From Flavobacterium agrisoli (GTDB taxonomy: Bacteria > Bacteroidota > Bacteroidia > Flavobacteriales > Flavobacteriaceae), in NCBI RefSeq assembly GCF_016522065.1, contig NZ_JAEHFV010000003.1:248001-312000 (forward strand): a stretch of 64,000 bases of DNA, written 5' to 3'. This document shows, piece after piece, positions 8,514 to 19,208 of this stretch; positions within the stretch are counted from its first letter, which is position 1, and each line of letters begins with the position of its first letter. Made by a program: the position numbers and the translations under genes. The notes beneath the pieces were generated by a model. That model was not told the DNA's origin. It saw nothing but the letters and a program-made list of their open reading frames with translations, and did not search any database.

Positions 8514-11432
8514 TTAAAAAATTTCGTAACGAAGTCCCGCTTGACCACGGCTTCCGTACCATTCTTGTGAGGTTACACGTTTTTTGTTGTCTCCCATGTA
8601 CATTTTTACAGGAGCATCGCTTAGGTTATTTAATTCAACAAAAACTTTTAATTTTTTGCTGATATTAACTGTTGCCGATGCATCGATGGTAAAGTTGGAA
8701 TCGGACCAAATGTAAAACCCAGAACCTAATTGTTGGTTGATATTTTCTACAGAAGCTCCTCTGTAATTCCCCGCTAAACGAACCATTACGCCATTTCTTT
8801 CGTAAAATAAAATGGTATTGAATAAGTGTTTTGATTGATTCGGTAAACTAGTTTTGTCTACAATAGCAACTGAATTGGCCGCTGGATTTGTATTGGTTCC
8901 AAGACGTGGCACTTCGGTTTTAGAATTAATATACGTGTAGTTAACTTCGGCACCAAAGCCACTCCAGAATCCGTTTAAGAAATCAAAACGTTTGTTAATT
9001 CCGGCTTCAAAACCAACCAAAGTAGCATTGTTTAAGTTACGCGCTTGGGTAACCATATAATCGGTTCCGTTTATATTTTGCATGCTCACATCGGTAAAAA
9101 CGACATCCGAAATGGATTTGTAAAAGGCACCTCCCGAAACAATTCCCACATTGTCAAAATAATATTCGCCCATAATATCAAAATTGTTACTGAATGTTGG
9201 ACGCAAGTCAGGATTTCCTTGCGTAATAGTCATTGGCGATGTTGTGGTGTTTGTAGAACTTCCAGGAGTCATATCACCAAAATTCGGACGTACAAAAGTG
9301 CGGGTATATGCGGCTCTTAAATTCGATTTTTCGGTCAATTTGTATTTCAAAAGCAACATAGGTAACAATGCATTGTATTCGTTGTTAACCACCGACGGAC
9401 TTAAAACGACTTGTCCGTTTTCGGTTGTTGCTTTTGTACCATTTAATTGCATATCGGTATATTCATTTCGAAGTCCACCAATCACTTTTAAACGTTCTGT
9501 AGCATCAATTTCGGCCATAGCATAGGTAGCAAAAACATCTTCGGTACCATTATATAAAGCGGTTGCATTGGTAGCTGAGGTAAAGTTTCTAAATCCGTTA
9601 GCTTCTTGAAATGGTTTTCCAAACATGTCAAATAACTGATTTTTTGTAATAGGATTGACAATGAATTGGTCAAAATTGCCATTCATGTTACCAAAAAAAG
9701 GAGCTCCTTTCGGAAAATTAGTCGTTTCTAAATCAGCCATCGGCACCAATGCAGGCGAATTCGGAATTCCTACTGCGGCTCCTGGTAAATAAACAAAGTT
9801 GGAACCATAGGTGCTCACTCGATCTTTATGACGGAATTTGCTACCGAATTTGATTTTTATTTTTTCTGAAGCATCAATTTTAAGGTTAATTTGCCCTACT
9901 TGATCACGTTCGCTGTTGTCTAACTGAGCAATTACGGTTTGACTCAATAGTAATTTATCGGGACTCATTACATCGGTTGCACTAGCTAATCCAGTTTCAA
10001 AATGATCTACAGTGCCTCCAACTCCGTTAGGAGAGTCAAAAATCCAATAACGTTTTCCATCGCTCGAAAGATTGTTGAAACCACCAGTAATTCGTTGGCG
10101 AAAAGTAGCAATAGGCAATCCTTTTTGATCAGTTGTAGATGGCGTATCTAAAAAATATTCCGATTTATGATTGCTGTAACTCCAATCTAATTTTATTTTT
10201 TCGTTTATATGATGTTCACCTCCCAATTCGCCACCATATAATTCTGTTTGGTAATGCGAGTAGCGGTAATTGTACTGAAAGCGAGTGCTGGTATAATCAA
10301 TATACGATTCGTAAACCGGACGTACATCATCAAATTTATTGAACATTCCTCTAAAGAAAATTTTACTTCCTGGAGTCAATTTGTATTCGGTTCCAAGATT
10401 GATTCCTTTGGTTTCGCGTTCCCCCATATATCGTTTAAATAATACGGTGTTTAGAGAGTTTTTTTGAGCTACATCGGCAAGTCCCGTGTTGTACGTTGCA
10501 GCAAATTCATCCGATCCCCATTGTCTGCTCCAAATAGCTCCCGACACAATAATGCCCAGTTTGTCATTAAAAAAACGATCGCCATAAACCAACGATGCAT
10601 TATAGGTTCCGTTTTCGCTAAAGTTGTTGTAACCACCTGCGGCGCTCATGCTCAAAGTACGTTTGGCAGGTGCAGTTCGGGTAATGAAATTAATAGAACC
10701 TCCGATTGCATCGCCTTCAATATCGGGCGTAATGGCTTTTGAAACTTGTACGTATTGAATCATTTCGGAAGGAACCACATCCAAAACGGAAGAACGGTTT
10801 CCCATAACATTCGAACTAGGCAAACGATTTCCGTTGAATAAAGTTGAAGTCCAAGCAAAAGGAGTTCCACGAACTGTCGCCTGATCGGCTTCACCATGAT
10901 AACGGGCTACGGCCACACCTTGCATACGTTGAACCGCCTCGGCAGCATTACGGTCTGGTAATTTACCAATAGCATCCGAAGCAATTACATCCATGATTCC
11001 TAACGAATTCTTTTTAATACTATAGGCTTTTGCTTGCGATGGAGCCAAAGTTCCTTGAATCACGACTTCGTTTAAAGCACTCGATTCGTTGGCTTCTAGT
11101 TTTACTTGTCCTATGTCGTTAATACCGTTTTTTACATCTAGATTTAGCACTTTTTTAGCAAAACCAATATAGGAAATTTCGATGGTGGCTTGACCCGCTT
11201 GCGAGGCCGCTACGGTGAACGAACCATCAAAGTCGGAAACGGCTGTATTAGGAAAATTTACTCCCAAAACATTCGCTCCAGGCAAGGTGCCTACATCACT
11301 TGTAATAACTCCTTTAATAGTTTGTGCCGATACCGAAGTTTGGCAACCCACCGCAAATAGAGTCATAAATGTCAATTTTTTAAAAACTTGATTTTGGGCA
11401 AACCAAGTGGTTAAGTTTTGAATTTGTTTCAT
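8514..11432 (-). CDS. TonB-dependent outer-membrane receptor with carboxypeptidase-regulatory-like N-terminal domain
   Basis: 972 residues. Signal peptide to about residue 36 (ends SVSAQ), then a carboxypeptidase-D-regulatory-like beta domain (TIKGVITSDVGTLPGANVLG, about 38-115), a plug domain (SDAIGKLPDRNAAEAVQRMQ, then QYVQVSKAITPDIEGDAIGG) and a long beta-barrel ending in YEIF with the C-terminal aromatic residue needed for barrel insertion. The DAIGGSINF plug variant is typical of receptors related to those for complex carbohydrates or phosphorylated compounds. No SusD partner is encoded, so it works without the Sus-type lid. The ligand is unknown. A divergent AraC-type regulator and a downstream phosphatase suggest a small regulated uptake locus. 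Confidence 0.94.
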   Translation of the reverse strand: MKQIQNLTTWFAQNQVFKKLTFMTLFAVGCQTSVSAQTIKGVITSDVGTLPGANVLGVNFPNTAVSDFDGSFTVAASQAGQATIEISYIGFAKKVLNLDVKNGINDIGQVKLEANESSALNEVVIQGTLAPSQAKAYSIKKNSLGIMDVIASDAIGKLPDRNAAEAVQRMQGVAVARYHGEADQATVRGTPFAWTSTLFNGNRLPSSNVMGNRSSVLDVVPSEMIQYVQVSKAITPDIEGDAIGGSINFITRTAPAKRTLSMSAAGGYNNFSENGTYNASLVYGDRFFNDKLGIIVSGAIWSRQWGSDEFAATYNTGLADVAQKNSLNTVLFKRYMGERETKGINLGTEYKLTPGSKIFFRGMFNKFDDVRPVYESYIDYTSTRFQYNYRYSHYQTELYGGELGGEHHINEKIKLDWSYSNHKSEYFLDTPSTTDQKGLPIATFRQRITGGFNNLSSDGKRYWIFDSPNGVGGTVDHFETGLASATDVMSPDKLLLSQTVIAQLDNSERDQVGQINLKIDASEKIKIKFGSKFRHKDRVSTYGSNFVYLPGAAVGIPNSPALVPMADLETTNFPKGAPFFGNMNGNFDQFIVNPITKNQLFDMFGKPFQEANGFRNFTSATNATALYNGTEDVFATYAMAEIDATERLKVIGGLRNEYTDMQLNGTKATTENGQVVLSPSVVNNEYNALLPMLLLKYKLTEKSNLRAAYTRTFVRPNFGDMTPGSSTNTTTSPMTITQGNPDLRPTFSNNFDIMGEYYFDNVGIVSGGAFYKSISDVVFTDVSMQNINGTDYMVTQARNLNNATLVGFEAGINKRFDFLNGFWSGFGAEVNYTYINSKTEVPRLGTNTNPAANSVAIVDKTSLPNQSKHLFNTILFYERNGVMVRLAGNYRGASVENINQQLGSGFYIWSDSNFTIDASATVNISKKLKVFVELNNLSDAPVKMYMGDNKKRVTSQEWYGSRGQAGLRYEIF

Positions 11433-11670
11433 TTGTTAGATTAATTTTTTTGCAAATATTAGTCACAACAAAAACCTATACGACCGCATCAATTTAAAAC
11501 TACTTTTTACACGTGTCAATCATTTGTAATTATGTTTAATTGCTTTTATTTCAATACGTTAATTTATGTTAACAAACAATTAAGGTTTAATACTTAACAA
11601 AAAGCAAACTTTTAGGTAACACGCAAAAGGAGCGATAAGCTTACATTTGAAAACCAATCAAAATCATTTT

Positions 11671-12927
11671 ATGAAGTATATAATTGCTATCGGAATTTTT
11701 CAAGGGCTTTTGGCAGCATTGCTACTTTTTAGAAGTCGGATTAAAACCAATGCCGATTATTTATTGGTTTCGTTATCCACTTGCATTGCGTTGCATCTTT
11801 CAATAAAATTTTTTATTTACACTTTTGTTTACGATCCCGAAGTGTTGCACATGATGAATACTTTTATTGGGTTTTCGTACTTGCCGTTGTTGTATTTGTT
11901 TACTTTAAAAACCATCAACAAGCAGTTCATACCGGCCTCTAAATGGTATGTTTTTCTTCCTTTAATTTTGGGAGCTATTGGCTATTTTGCCACAGCAATA
12001 ATATTACTCGAAAATTCACCTCATGCGCACCATTTTCTAAAAAAATACAATTCGTTTTCGGGTTACGGAATTACCTATCTGAATTTGTTTTTTTCTGTAT
12101 TAATTGGGTATCAATTGAAAATATATAAAATTGATGCGGCTACTAAAAAACTGATTGTGCAATTGGTAGTTTTGTTTTCGATAATGCCTGTTATTGCTTT
12201 TGTTTTTCCTGTTTTTAATTGGACAAATTTTGAATTGGAAAACGAAATTTCTGTTGTTCGGGTAATGAGTTATTTGTTCTTAATTCTTATTTCGATTAGA
12301 ATCATGTTATACCGAAACACTGTTTTGGAAGAAACGAAGGAAGCTGTTACTGTAAAATGGCCTTCAGAAGCAATATTAGAAAAGGATATGAAATCTATTG
12401 AAAATGAAGATAGTAGAATTTCTAAAGATGATTTTAAAACCGAAATAATTGCTAATAAAGAACCTGAAACCAAAGTTCCCGTTTTTGAAGAATCGTCGAG
12501 CGCAGAAGCAATAGCTGAGAAAAGACGAGAAATTTTAACTCAAAGTCAGATGTTTAAAATTTTGCTGAAGTTAGAAAATGGAATGGAAAAAGAGCGATAT
12601 TACACTGATTGCGATTTGACTTTGGATAAATTATCCGAAATTACCCATTTGAATAAGTATCACATCAGCGAAACACTGAATCACTTTGTTCAGAAATCGT
12701 TTTATGCCTTTGTTAACGAATACCGTATTCAATTTGTAAAAGATAAACTGGAAAATCAATTGCAAATAGCTGCTAAAATTTCAATACTTGATTTGGCTTT
12801 CGAAGCTGGATTTAAATCAAAATCGTCGTTTAATCGTTATTTTAAAGAAATCACCGGAGCAACTCCTTCGGAATATTTAAAAACAATTACAACAGAATCA
12901 GGGTATATTTTAGAAATGAGCAAATAA
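11671..12927 (+). CDS. Membrane-bound AraC-family transcriptional regulator
   Basis: The ATG at 11671 (MKYIIAIGIFQGLLAALLLF) is preferred over an upstream TTG. The N-terminal half (about residues 1-215) has six or seven hydrophobic segments. A charged linker follows, then an AraC-type double helix-turn-helix domain at the C-terminus (LTLDKLSEITHLNKYHISET, ..., SILDLAFEAGFKSKSSFNRY, FKEITGATPSEYLKT). This is the Bacteroidetes layout in which a membrane sensor controls transcription directly. It is divergent from the TonB receptor gene across 238 bases and most likely regulates it. Confidence 0.88.
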   Translation: MKYIIAIGIFQGLLAALLLFRSRIKTNADYLLVSLSTCIALHLSIKFFIYTFVYDPEVLHMMNTFIGFSYLPLLYLFTLKTINKQFIPASKWYVFLPLILGAIGYFATAIILLENSPHAHHFLKKYNSFSGYGITYLNLFFSVLIGYQLKIYKIDAATKKLIVQLVVLFSIMPVIAFVFPVFNWTNFELENEISVVRVMSYLFLILISIRIMLYRNTVLEETKEAVTVKWPSEAILEKDMKSIENEDSRISKDDFKTEIIANKEPETKVPVFEESSSAEAIAEKRREILTQSQMFKILLKLENGMEKERYYTDCDLTLDKLSEITHLNKYHISETLNHFVQKSFYAFVNEYRIQFVKDKLENQLQIAAKISILDLAFEAGFKSKSSFNRYFKEITGATPSEYLKTITTESGYILEMSK

Positions 12928-12951
12928 GTTTACTGTAAGTTTTAAATAAAA

Positions 12952-12980
12952 AACCTCGATTTCAAATGGAAATCGAGGTT
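12952..12980. terminator. Bidirectional terminator between the AraC regulator and secA
   Basis: A 12-bp perfect stem (AACCTCGATTTC paired with GAAATCGAGGTT, loop AAATG) has A residues before and T residues after, so it can end both convergent transcripts. Confidence 0.88.
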
Positions 12981-13005
12981 TTTTATTTAAAAATAGAGAG
13001 GTTGA

Positions 13006-16000
13006 TTATTTAACTAAAACCCATTCACCTGAGGCAATCAAAATTTCAGCTTTTTTAAACTTCATGGATTCTACTTGTCCAGTTGCTACATTTTGAACGG
13101 TAACATTATCATTACGATTGATTTTCGGTTGATCGCGAACAATCGTTTCGGTAACCTGGCGCTCTTGCGTTTGCATGGCTTCGCGGTTGCTTGTTTCGGT
13201 ATTCAAAACCTCATCTTTACTAGCGGTGTAGTTTTCTTGTTGTGGAATTTCGACAGCTTCCTGAATTTCAGGGTTGTTTTGCGCAGGCAAATCACCTTTA
13301 AATAAAAATGAAATCACTTCTTTATTCACATTGTCTAAAGTGGCTCTAAATAAATTGAAAGCTTCTAATTTATAAATCAACAAAGGATCTTTTTGCTCGT
13401 GTACGGCCAATTGAACCGATTGTTTCAATTCGTCCATTTTGCGCAAATGTTTTTTCCAAGCTTCATCCACAATAGAAAGGGTAATGTTTTTTTCAAAATC
13501 AGCAATTAATTGAGCTCCTTCGGTTTCGTAGGCTTTTTTCAAATCGGTTACCACATTCAAGGTTTTAATTCCGTCTGTAAAAGGAACTACAATACGCTCA
13601 AAACGATTGTTTGGCTCTTCAAAAACATTTTTGATAATAGGGAAGGCTTCTCTTGCACTGCGTTCTGTTTTCTCTGCATAAAAGGCCGAAGTAGCTTTGT
13701 AAATTTTACCCGTAATCTCCATTTCGGTACCTTTGATAAAATCAGCTTCTGAAATAGGAGAAGTGATAGAGAAGTAACGAATTAATTCAAATTCGAAATT
13801 CTTAAAATCGTTAGTTGCTTTATTTTCGGTAACAATTAATTCGCACGTATCGTACAACATATTGGCAATATCCAATTTTAAACGCTCACCAAACAAGGCA
13901 TGACGACGACGTTTGTACACTACTTCACGTTGCGAGTTCATTACATCATCATACTCTAATAAACGTTTACGAACACCAAAGTTGTTTTCTTCTACTTTTT
14001 TCTGCGCACGTTCAATAGATTTGGTCATCATAGAATGCTGAATAACTTCGCCTTCTTGTAATCCCATTTTATCCATTACTTTGGCCACTCTTTCCGAACC
14101 AAATAAACGCATTAAGTTGTCTTCAAGAGAAACATAAAATTGAGAACTACCAGGGTCTCCTTGACGACCTGCACGACCACGTAACTGGCGGTCTACACGA
14201 CGCGAATCGTGACGCTCGGTACCTACAATCGCTAAACCACCAGCGGCTTTTACTTCTGGCGATAATTTAATATCCGTACCACGACCCGCCATATTGGTAG
14301 CAATAGTTACTACACCAGGTTTACCTGCTTCTTCAACAATTTGTGCTTCTTGCTTGTGCATTTTAGCATTCAAAACGTTATGTGCAACGCCTCTCATTTT
14401 AAGCATACGGCTTAATAATTCTGAAATCTCTACTGAAGTTGTTCCGATAAGAACCGGTCTTCCTGCTTTAGATAATTCGGTTACGTCTTCAATTACCGCA
14501 TTGAATTTTTCGCGAGTTGTTTTATAAATGTAATCTTCTTTGTCTTGTCTTGCAATTGGACGGTTGGTTGGAATTTCAACTACATCCAATTTGTAAATCT
14601 GCCATAACTCACCCGCTTCGGTAACAGCTGTTCCGGTCATACCACCGAGTTTGTTGTACATTCTGAAGTAGTTTTGTAACGTAATGGTAGCAAAAGTTTG
14701 AGTAGCCGCTTCAATTTTTACATTTTCTTTGGCTTCGATAGCTTGGTGTAATCCATCAGAATAACGACGACCATCCATGATACGACCCGTTTGCTCATCA
14801 ACAATCATAATTTTGTTGTCCATGATCACGTATTCTACATCTTTTTCGAATAAGGCATACGCTTTTAAAAGTTGCGTTAAAGTGTGGATACGCTCGCTTT
14901 TTACACCAAAATCTTGAAACAAACGTTCTTTCGCTTCGGCTTCGGCATCTTTATCTAATTTTTGTTTTTCGATAGCCGCAATTTCGGTTCCAATGTCTGG
15001 CAATACGAAAAAGTCGGCATCGGTATCACCAGAAAGGAATTTGATTCCGTTATCGGTTAATTCTACCTGATTGTTTTTTTCTTCAATTACAAAATACAAC
15101 GCTTCATCTACTTTTGGCATTTCGCGGTTGTTGTCTTGCATGTATTGATTTTCAGTTTTTTGCAATAATTGCTTGATTCCGTCCTCACTTAAAAACTTAA
15201 TCAAGGCTTTGTTTTTAGGCAAGCTACGGTAAGCTCTTAATAAATAAAAACCACCTTCTTTGGTATTACCTTCTTTAATTAATTTTTTAGCCTCGGTTAA
15301 AAAACCAGTTGCCAACTGACGTTGTAAACCTACTAAATTTTCAATTTTTGGTTTCAACTCGTTAAATTCGTGACGGTCTCCTTGCGGAACAGGTCCAGAA
15401 ATAATCAAGGGGGTACGAGCATCATCAATCAAAACCGAGTCAACCTCATCGACAATGGCGTAGTTGTGTTTTCTTTGAACTAAATCGTTTGGCGAATGTG
15501 CCATATTATCACGCAAATAATCAAAACCAAATTCGTTATTAGTTCCGTACGTAATATCGGCTTCGTATGCTTTTCTACGCGCATCGGTACTAGGTTGGTG
15601 GTTGTCGATACAATCAACGGTTAAACCGTGAAATTCGAATAAAGGCGCTTTCCAAGTGCTATCACGTTTGGCCAAGTAATCATTCACAGTTACCAAGTGA
15701 ACGCCGTTTCCGGTTAAGGCATTCAGATACAACGGAAGTGTTGCTACCAATGTTTTTCCTTCACCAGTTTGCATTTCGGCCACTTTACCTTCGTGTAAAA
15801 CCATTCCACCGATCAACTGCACATCGTAGTGTATCATGTCCCACGTAATTTGTTTACCAGCAGCATTCCATGTATTAGCCCAGATAGAGTGCTCACCATC
15901 GATGGTGATGTATGGTTTAGTTGCTGATAATTCGCGATCTTTTGGAGTAGCTGTTACGGCAATTTGCGTATTATCTTTAAATCTTCTAGCAGTTTCTTTC

Positions 16001-16347
16001 ACAACAGCAAAAGCTTCCGGAAGAATTTCCAACAAGGTTTTTTCCGAAATTTCGTAAGCTTCTTTTTCTAAAGCATCAATAGCATCATAAATATCTTCGC
16101 GTTTGTCGATGTCGGTTATGGCTTCAACTTCTTCTTTTAACGAGGCAATTTTAGCATCTTTTTCAGCTCTTGCTTCTTTAATTTTTTCTTTAAAATAAGT
16201 AGTTCTAGCGCGCAACTCATCGTGTGAAAGTGCTTGAAGGCTAGTTTCAAAAGTTTTTATTTTATTTAAATAAGGTTGTAAAGCTTTGACGTCTTTTTGT
16301 GATTTATCACCTACAAAGATTTTTATTATACTGTTTATGAAGCTCAT
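13006..16347 (-). CDS. secA: Preprotein translocase ATPase SecA
   Basis: 1113 residues, the long form seen in Bacteroidetes (about 900 in E. coli). Walker [13 protein letters not shown] lies at residues 191-202 and the DEAD-type Walker B is [15 protein letters not shown]. The second nucleotide-binding fold has [13 protein letters not shown] and [20 protein letters not shown]. An insertion relative to E. coli lies after the DEVDS region, between LIISGP and [14 protein letters not shown]. The C-terminus lacks the Cys-rich zinc/SecB-binding tail and ends in an SH3-like segment ([20 protein letters not shown]). It drives proteins through SecYEG. A hairpin upstream separates it from the DUF2795 gene, so it has its own promoter. 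Confidence 0.97.
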   Translation of the reverse strand: MSFINSIIKIFVGDKSQKDVKALQPYLNKIKTFETSLQALSHDELRARTTYFKEKIKEARAEKDAKIASLKEEVEAITDIDKREDIYDAIDALEKEAYEISEKTLLEILPEAFAVVKETARRFKDNTQIAVTATPKDRELSATKPYITIDGEHSIWANTWNAAGKQITWDMIHYDVQLIGGMVLHEGKVAEMQTGEGKTLVATLPLYLNALTGNGVHLVTVNDYLAKRDSTWKAPLFEFHGLTVDCIDNHQPSTDARRKAYEADITYGTNNEFGFDYLRDNMAHSPNDLVQRKHNYAIVDEVDSVLIDDARTPLIISGPVPQGDRHEFNELKPKIENLVGLQRQLATGFLTEAKKLIKEGNTKEGGFYLLRAYRSLPKNKALIKFLSEDGIKQLLQKTENQYMQDNNREMPKVDEALYFVIEEKNNQVELTDNGIKFLSGDTDADFFVLPDIGTEIAAIEKQKLDKDAEAEAKERLFQDFGVKSERIHTLTQLLKAYALFEKDVEYVIMDNKIMIVDEQTGRIMDGRRYSDGLHQAIEAKENVKIEAATQTFATITLQNYFRMYNKLGGMTGTAVTEAGELWQIYKLDVVEIPTNRPIARQDKEDYIYKTTREKFNAVIEDVTELSKAGRPVLIGTTSVEISELLSRMLKMRGVAHNVLNAKMHKQEAQIVEEAGKPGVVTIATNMAGRGTDIKLSPEVKAAGGLAIVGTERHDSRRVDRQLRGRAGRQGDPGSSQFYVSLEDNLMRLFGSERVAKVMDKMGLQEGEVIQHSMMTKSIERAQKKVEENNFGVRKRLLEYDDVMNSQREVVYKRRRHALFGERLKLDIANMLYDTCELIVTENKATNDFKNFEFELIRYFSITSPISEADFIKGTEMEITGKIYKATSAFYAEKTERSAREAFPIIKNVFEEPNNRFERIVVPFTDGIKTLNVVTDLKKAYETEGAQLIADFEKNITLSIVDEAWKKHLRKMDELKQSVQLAVHEQKDPLLIYKLEAFNLFRATLDNVNKEVISFLFKGDLPAQNNPEIQEAVEIPQQENYTASKDEVLNTETSNREAMQTQERQVTETIVRDQPKINRNDNVTVQNVATGQVESMKFKKAEILIASGEWVLVK

Positions 16348-16385
16348 AATTTGTTGGTATTTATTTGTTTATGTAATACAAAAAA

Positions 16386-16407
16386 AAAGTCTCCGACTTG
16401 AGACTTT
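16386..16407 (-). terminator. Terminator of the DUF2795 gene
   Basis: An 8-bp stem (AAAGTCTC / GAGACTTT) with a 6-base loop, flanked by A and T runs, sits 16 bases after the stop of the DUF2795 gene and upstream of secA. Confidence 0.85.
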
Positions 16408-16422
16408 TTCTTTGATTATTTT

Positions 16423-16644
16423 TTAGTATTCATCCTCGTTCCAAAGATAATCTTCGTCTGTTGGATAATCCGGCCATATTTCTTCCATCGATTCGTATAT
16501 CTCCCCTTCGTCTTCAATCGACTGTAGGTTTTCTACTACCTCTAATGGAGCTCCAGCTCTAATGGCGTAGTCGATAAGTTCATCTTTGTTAGCAGGCCAC
16601 GGTGCATCACTTAAATAAGATGCTAATTCTAATGTCCAATACAT
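16423..16644 (-). CDS. Small acidic DUF2795 protein
   Basis: 73 residues. MYWTLELASYLSDAPWPANKDELIDYAIRAGAP matches the DUF2795 pattern: a short helical domain with a conserved SYL..APWPA start and ELI.YA.R.GAP. The C-terminal third is strongly acidic (ESMEEIWPDYPTDEDYLWNE). The function of the family is unknown; it is conserved in Bacteroidetes, commonly close to secA or cobalamin adenosyltransferase genes. The protein appears cytoplasmic. Confidence 0.85.
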   Translation of the reverse strand: MYWTLELASYLSDAPWPANKDELIDYAIRAGAPLEVVENLQSIEDEGEIYESMEEIWPDYPTDEDYLWNEDEY

Positions 16645-16824
16645 CTGTTTGTCGATTTAGTTTGTGCAAAAATAATTTTTTTACTGAAAAAAACAAGTAA
16701 AAAAGGGTTTATTTTTATAAATAAAAAATTAAGAACGTTTTTGTTTTAAAAAGGCCGAATTTACCGAAGTTCTTATCAAAAAGTTTTAATTTTTTGTTAT
16801 TTTTTTAGCTAATTCATAAGAATG

Positions 16825-17394
16825 TTATTTTCTTGGAATCCACTTTACTTCATCGGCATTGAGGTCAAAAGTCAACTTTCGTGCCAACACAAAAAGATAG
16901 TCAGAAAGTCGGTTTAAATACTGAATTACGATTTCTGGAACTGCTTCTATTTGACTTAAATGTACCGTTAAACGTTCGGCTCTGCGACAAACACAGCGTG
17001 TAATATGACAATATGACACCGTTTGATGACCACCGGGCAATACAAAATGCGTCATCGGACTCAAATTTTCTTCCATGCTGTCAATTTGCTTTTCCAGAAA
17101 TTCAATATCCGAATTTAAGATTCCTAAACCTTGCAATCGTAATTGACCGTTTTTTAAGACTTCTTTCTCGGCTGGAGTAGCCAAAATAGCACCAATCGTA
17201 AACAAACGATCTTGAATTTCTATTAAAGCAGTTTTATATGAGGAATGAATTTCTTGATCACGAATCAAGCCTATATAGGAGTTAAGTTCGTCAATCGTGC
17301 CATAACTCTCAATACGAATATGATCTTTGCTTACCCGATCGCCTCCAAAAAGAGAAGTAGTGCCTTTGTCTCCGGTTTTGGTATATATTTTCAT
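16825..17394 (-). CDS. Cob(I)alamin adenosyltransferase, PduO type
   Basis: 189 residues. The N-terminus MKIYTKTGDKGTTSLFGGDR is the ATP-binding signature of PduO-type ATP:corrinoid adenosyltransferases. Further family motifs are YGTIDELNSYIGL, MTHFVLPGG, CRRAERLTVHL and YLNRLSDYLFVLAR. It makes adenosylcobalamin for enzymes such as methylmalonyl-CoA mutase, using ATP and cob(I)alamin in the cytoplasm. No other cobalamin gene is in the window. It is likely a single-gene unit. Confidence 0.95.
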   Translation of the reverse strand: MKIYTKTGDKGTTSLFGGDRVSKDHIRIESYGTIDELNSYIGLIRDQEIHSSYKTALIEIQDRLFTIGAILATPAEKEVLKNGQLRLQGLGILNSDIEFLEKQIDSMEENLSPMTHFVLPGGHQTVSYCHITRCVCRRAERLTVHLSQIEAVPEIVIQYLNRLSDYLFVLARKLTFDLNADEVKWIPRK

Positions 17395-17500
17395 TTTTTT
17401 TTAGGATTAAAGAGTTCAGAGGTAGCTCAGCTTTAAAAAGAAAATTTCTTAAAATGGAAAACTTAATTAAACTCACACAACATTACTGTAAACTTGTAAC

Positions 17501-18187
17501 TTATTTAATAGTATCACTTTCAATCACGCCATCTCGTAAACGGATAATGCGGTGTGCATGTTCGGCAATATCTTCTTCGTGGGTTACCAAAATAACAGTA
17601 TTGCCTTGCGCATGAATTTCATCAAAAAGAGCCATAATTTCTACCGAAGTTTTCGAATCTAAATTTCCAGTAGGTTCATCAGCCAAAATGATAGAAGGTT
17701 TGTTAACCAAAGCTCGAGCTATAGCAACCCTCTGCCGCTGTCCCCCTGATAGTTGGTTGGGTTGGTGGTCCATTCGGTCGGCCAAATTCACTTGTTTGAG
17801 AACATCGATAGCACGTTCTTTTCGTTCCGATTTGGAATAACCGGCATAAATCATCGGCAATGCAACATTATCTAAAGCAGTAGTTCTGGGCAATAAATTA
17901 AAAGTTTGAAAAACAAATCCTATTTCTTTGTTGCGAATTTCAGCTAATTCGTCATCCCGCATTTTACTTACATCTTTGCCATTTAAAATGTAATTTCCCG
18001 AAGTGGGCGTATCCAAACAACCAAGCAAATTCATTAAAGTCGATTTTCCAGATCCCGAAGGTCCCATCAAAGCAACATACTCTCCTTTATTAATTTGTAA
18101 ATCGATTCCTTTTAGTACATAGACTATTTCGTTACCTAAAGTAAAGTTTCTTTTTATGTCGGTAATTTTTATTAACGGATTTGCCAT
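17501..18187 (-). CDS. ABC transporter ATP-binding protein (MacB/LolD-like)
   Basis: 228 residues. Walker [10 protein letters not shown] at residues 42-50, Q-loop [20 protein letters not shown], signature [20 protein letters not shown], Walker [16 protein letters not shown], then the switch histidine in [21 protein letters not shown] and FNLLPR are typical of the MacB/LolD/FtsE type, which powers export or lipoprotein release with a separate FtsX-like permease. No permease gene is adjacent, so the partner must be elsewhere. Confidence 0.93.
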   Translation of the reverse strand: MANPLIKITDIKRNFTLGNEIVYVLKGIDLQINKGEYVALMGPSGSGKSTLMNLLGCLDTPTSGNYILNGKDVSKMRDDELAEIRNKEIGFVFQTFNLLPRTTALDNVALPMIYAGYSKSERKERAIDVLKQVNLADRMDHQPNQLSGGQRQRVAIARALVNKPSIILADEPTGNLDSKTSVEIMALFDEIHAQGNTVILVTHEEDIAEHAHRIIRLRDGVIESDTIK

Positions 18188-18465
18188 ATTGGTATCGGAA
18201 AAATAAGTTTAGATTTTGTTTTTAAAAGTACAAAATGATTTTGTTTTGGCTCTATTGGTTGCTGTTTTTAAATATTTGTTACAATGCATCATTTTATTGG
18301 TATTAAAATAAAGTAAAAAAGAAAGAGTGTATTTTGGAGCAAAAAAGTTTTATATAATTATTTTTTTGTTTTGCATAATTACCATAAAAATGTTTTATTT
18401 TTTGATTTTTATTTTAAAAATTTATCAAAAAAGTATTAAAAATTCATTTTTTAATAAAAAAATAC

Positions 18466-18473
18466 TATATTTG
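18466..18473 (+). promoter_or_regulatory. -7 promoter element of the lipoprotein gene
   Basis: TATATTTG is a perfect TAnnTTTG match 27 bases before the start codon. It lies in the 313-base gap 18188-18500, which is otherwise very AT-rich and holds no gene that I can see. Confidence 0.6.
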
Positions 18474-18500
18474 TTCAAGTAATATTAATCAGATATAATT

Positions 18501-19151
18501 ATGAAAAACACGAAATTATTTTTAGGAATAGCGCTTGCAGGATTGGTTTTTACTTCTTGTAAAGATGAAAAAGAAGCGCAAGCACAAGCAAAAGTAGATC
18601 ACTATGTAAGTTATGTAGATTCGGTGAAAAATGTTGCCGCAGCCGATTTGAAAGCAAATTGGGAATCGGTAGAGTCTAACTACGACATGAGAGTGAACGA
18701 GGCCGAAATGGCATTAGCTGATCTAAAAGATAAAACAGCCGCAGAGGAAAAAGTAAATGAGGCAAAGGCAAAATATGAAACCTTTAAATCGGAATTTGTG
18801 GCGCTTAATACCACTAGCAAAAAACAGGAAATGCGTGATGCATTGTTTGGCGCTGGTAATTTAGGTGAGGATATGAATTTTGATTGGGTAAATGCTAAAA
18901 ACATTCACGAAGTATATCAAAATTTTGTTCATACGGTAGAGAACAATAAAGATGCTTATTCTCGTGAAGATTGGGATGAAATTAAATTGATGTATGAAGC
19001 TTTGGATAGCCGAAAAAATACAGTTGAAAAAGAAGGATTAACTTCGGAAGACAATCGTAAAATTGCAGGCTTGAAAGTGAAATTTTCTTCAATGTATACG
19101 GTTAACAGAACCACAGCAAAATCGGAAGAAAACGCTGATGCTAAAGAATAA
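18501..19151 (+). CDS. Conserved lipoprotein, DUF6565-like, function unknown
   Basis: 216 residues with a lipoprotein signal peptide (MKNTKLFLGIALAGLVFTSC, lipid on C20). The mature part is highly charged and predicted almost wholly helical (LADLKDKTAAEEKVNEAKAK, EDWDEIKLMYEALDSRKNTV), suggesting a helical-bundle or coiled-coil periplasmic protein. I think it belongs to the Bacteroidetes lipoprotein family called DUF6565, but that name is from memory. It has its own promoter and terminator, so it is monocistronic. Confidence 0.78.
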   Translation: MKNTKLFLGIALAGLVFTSCKDEKEAQAQAKVDHYVSYVDSVKNVAAADLKANWESVESNYDMRVNEAEMALADLKDKTAAEEKVNEAKAKYETFKSEFVALNTTSKKQEMRDALFGAGNLGEDMNFDWVNAKNIHEVYQNFVHTVENNKDAYSREDWDEIKLMYEALDSRKNTVEKEGLTSEDNRKIAGLKVKFSSMYTVNRTTAKSEENADAKE

Positions 19152-19180
19152 AAAATAGGTTAGATTAGTTTAGGTTTGTA

Positions 19181-19208
19181 AAAAGGCAGTCGTAAAAGGC
19201 TGCCTTTT
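19181..19208. terminator. Terminator of the 18501 lipoprotein gene
   Basis: A perfect 9-bp stem (AAAAGGCAG / CTGCCTTTT) with a 10-base loop. Its right end abuts the stop of the convergent methyltransferase gene, so it probably works in both directions. Confidence 0.8.
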
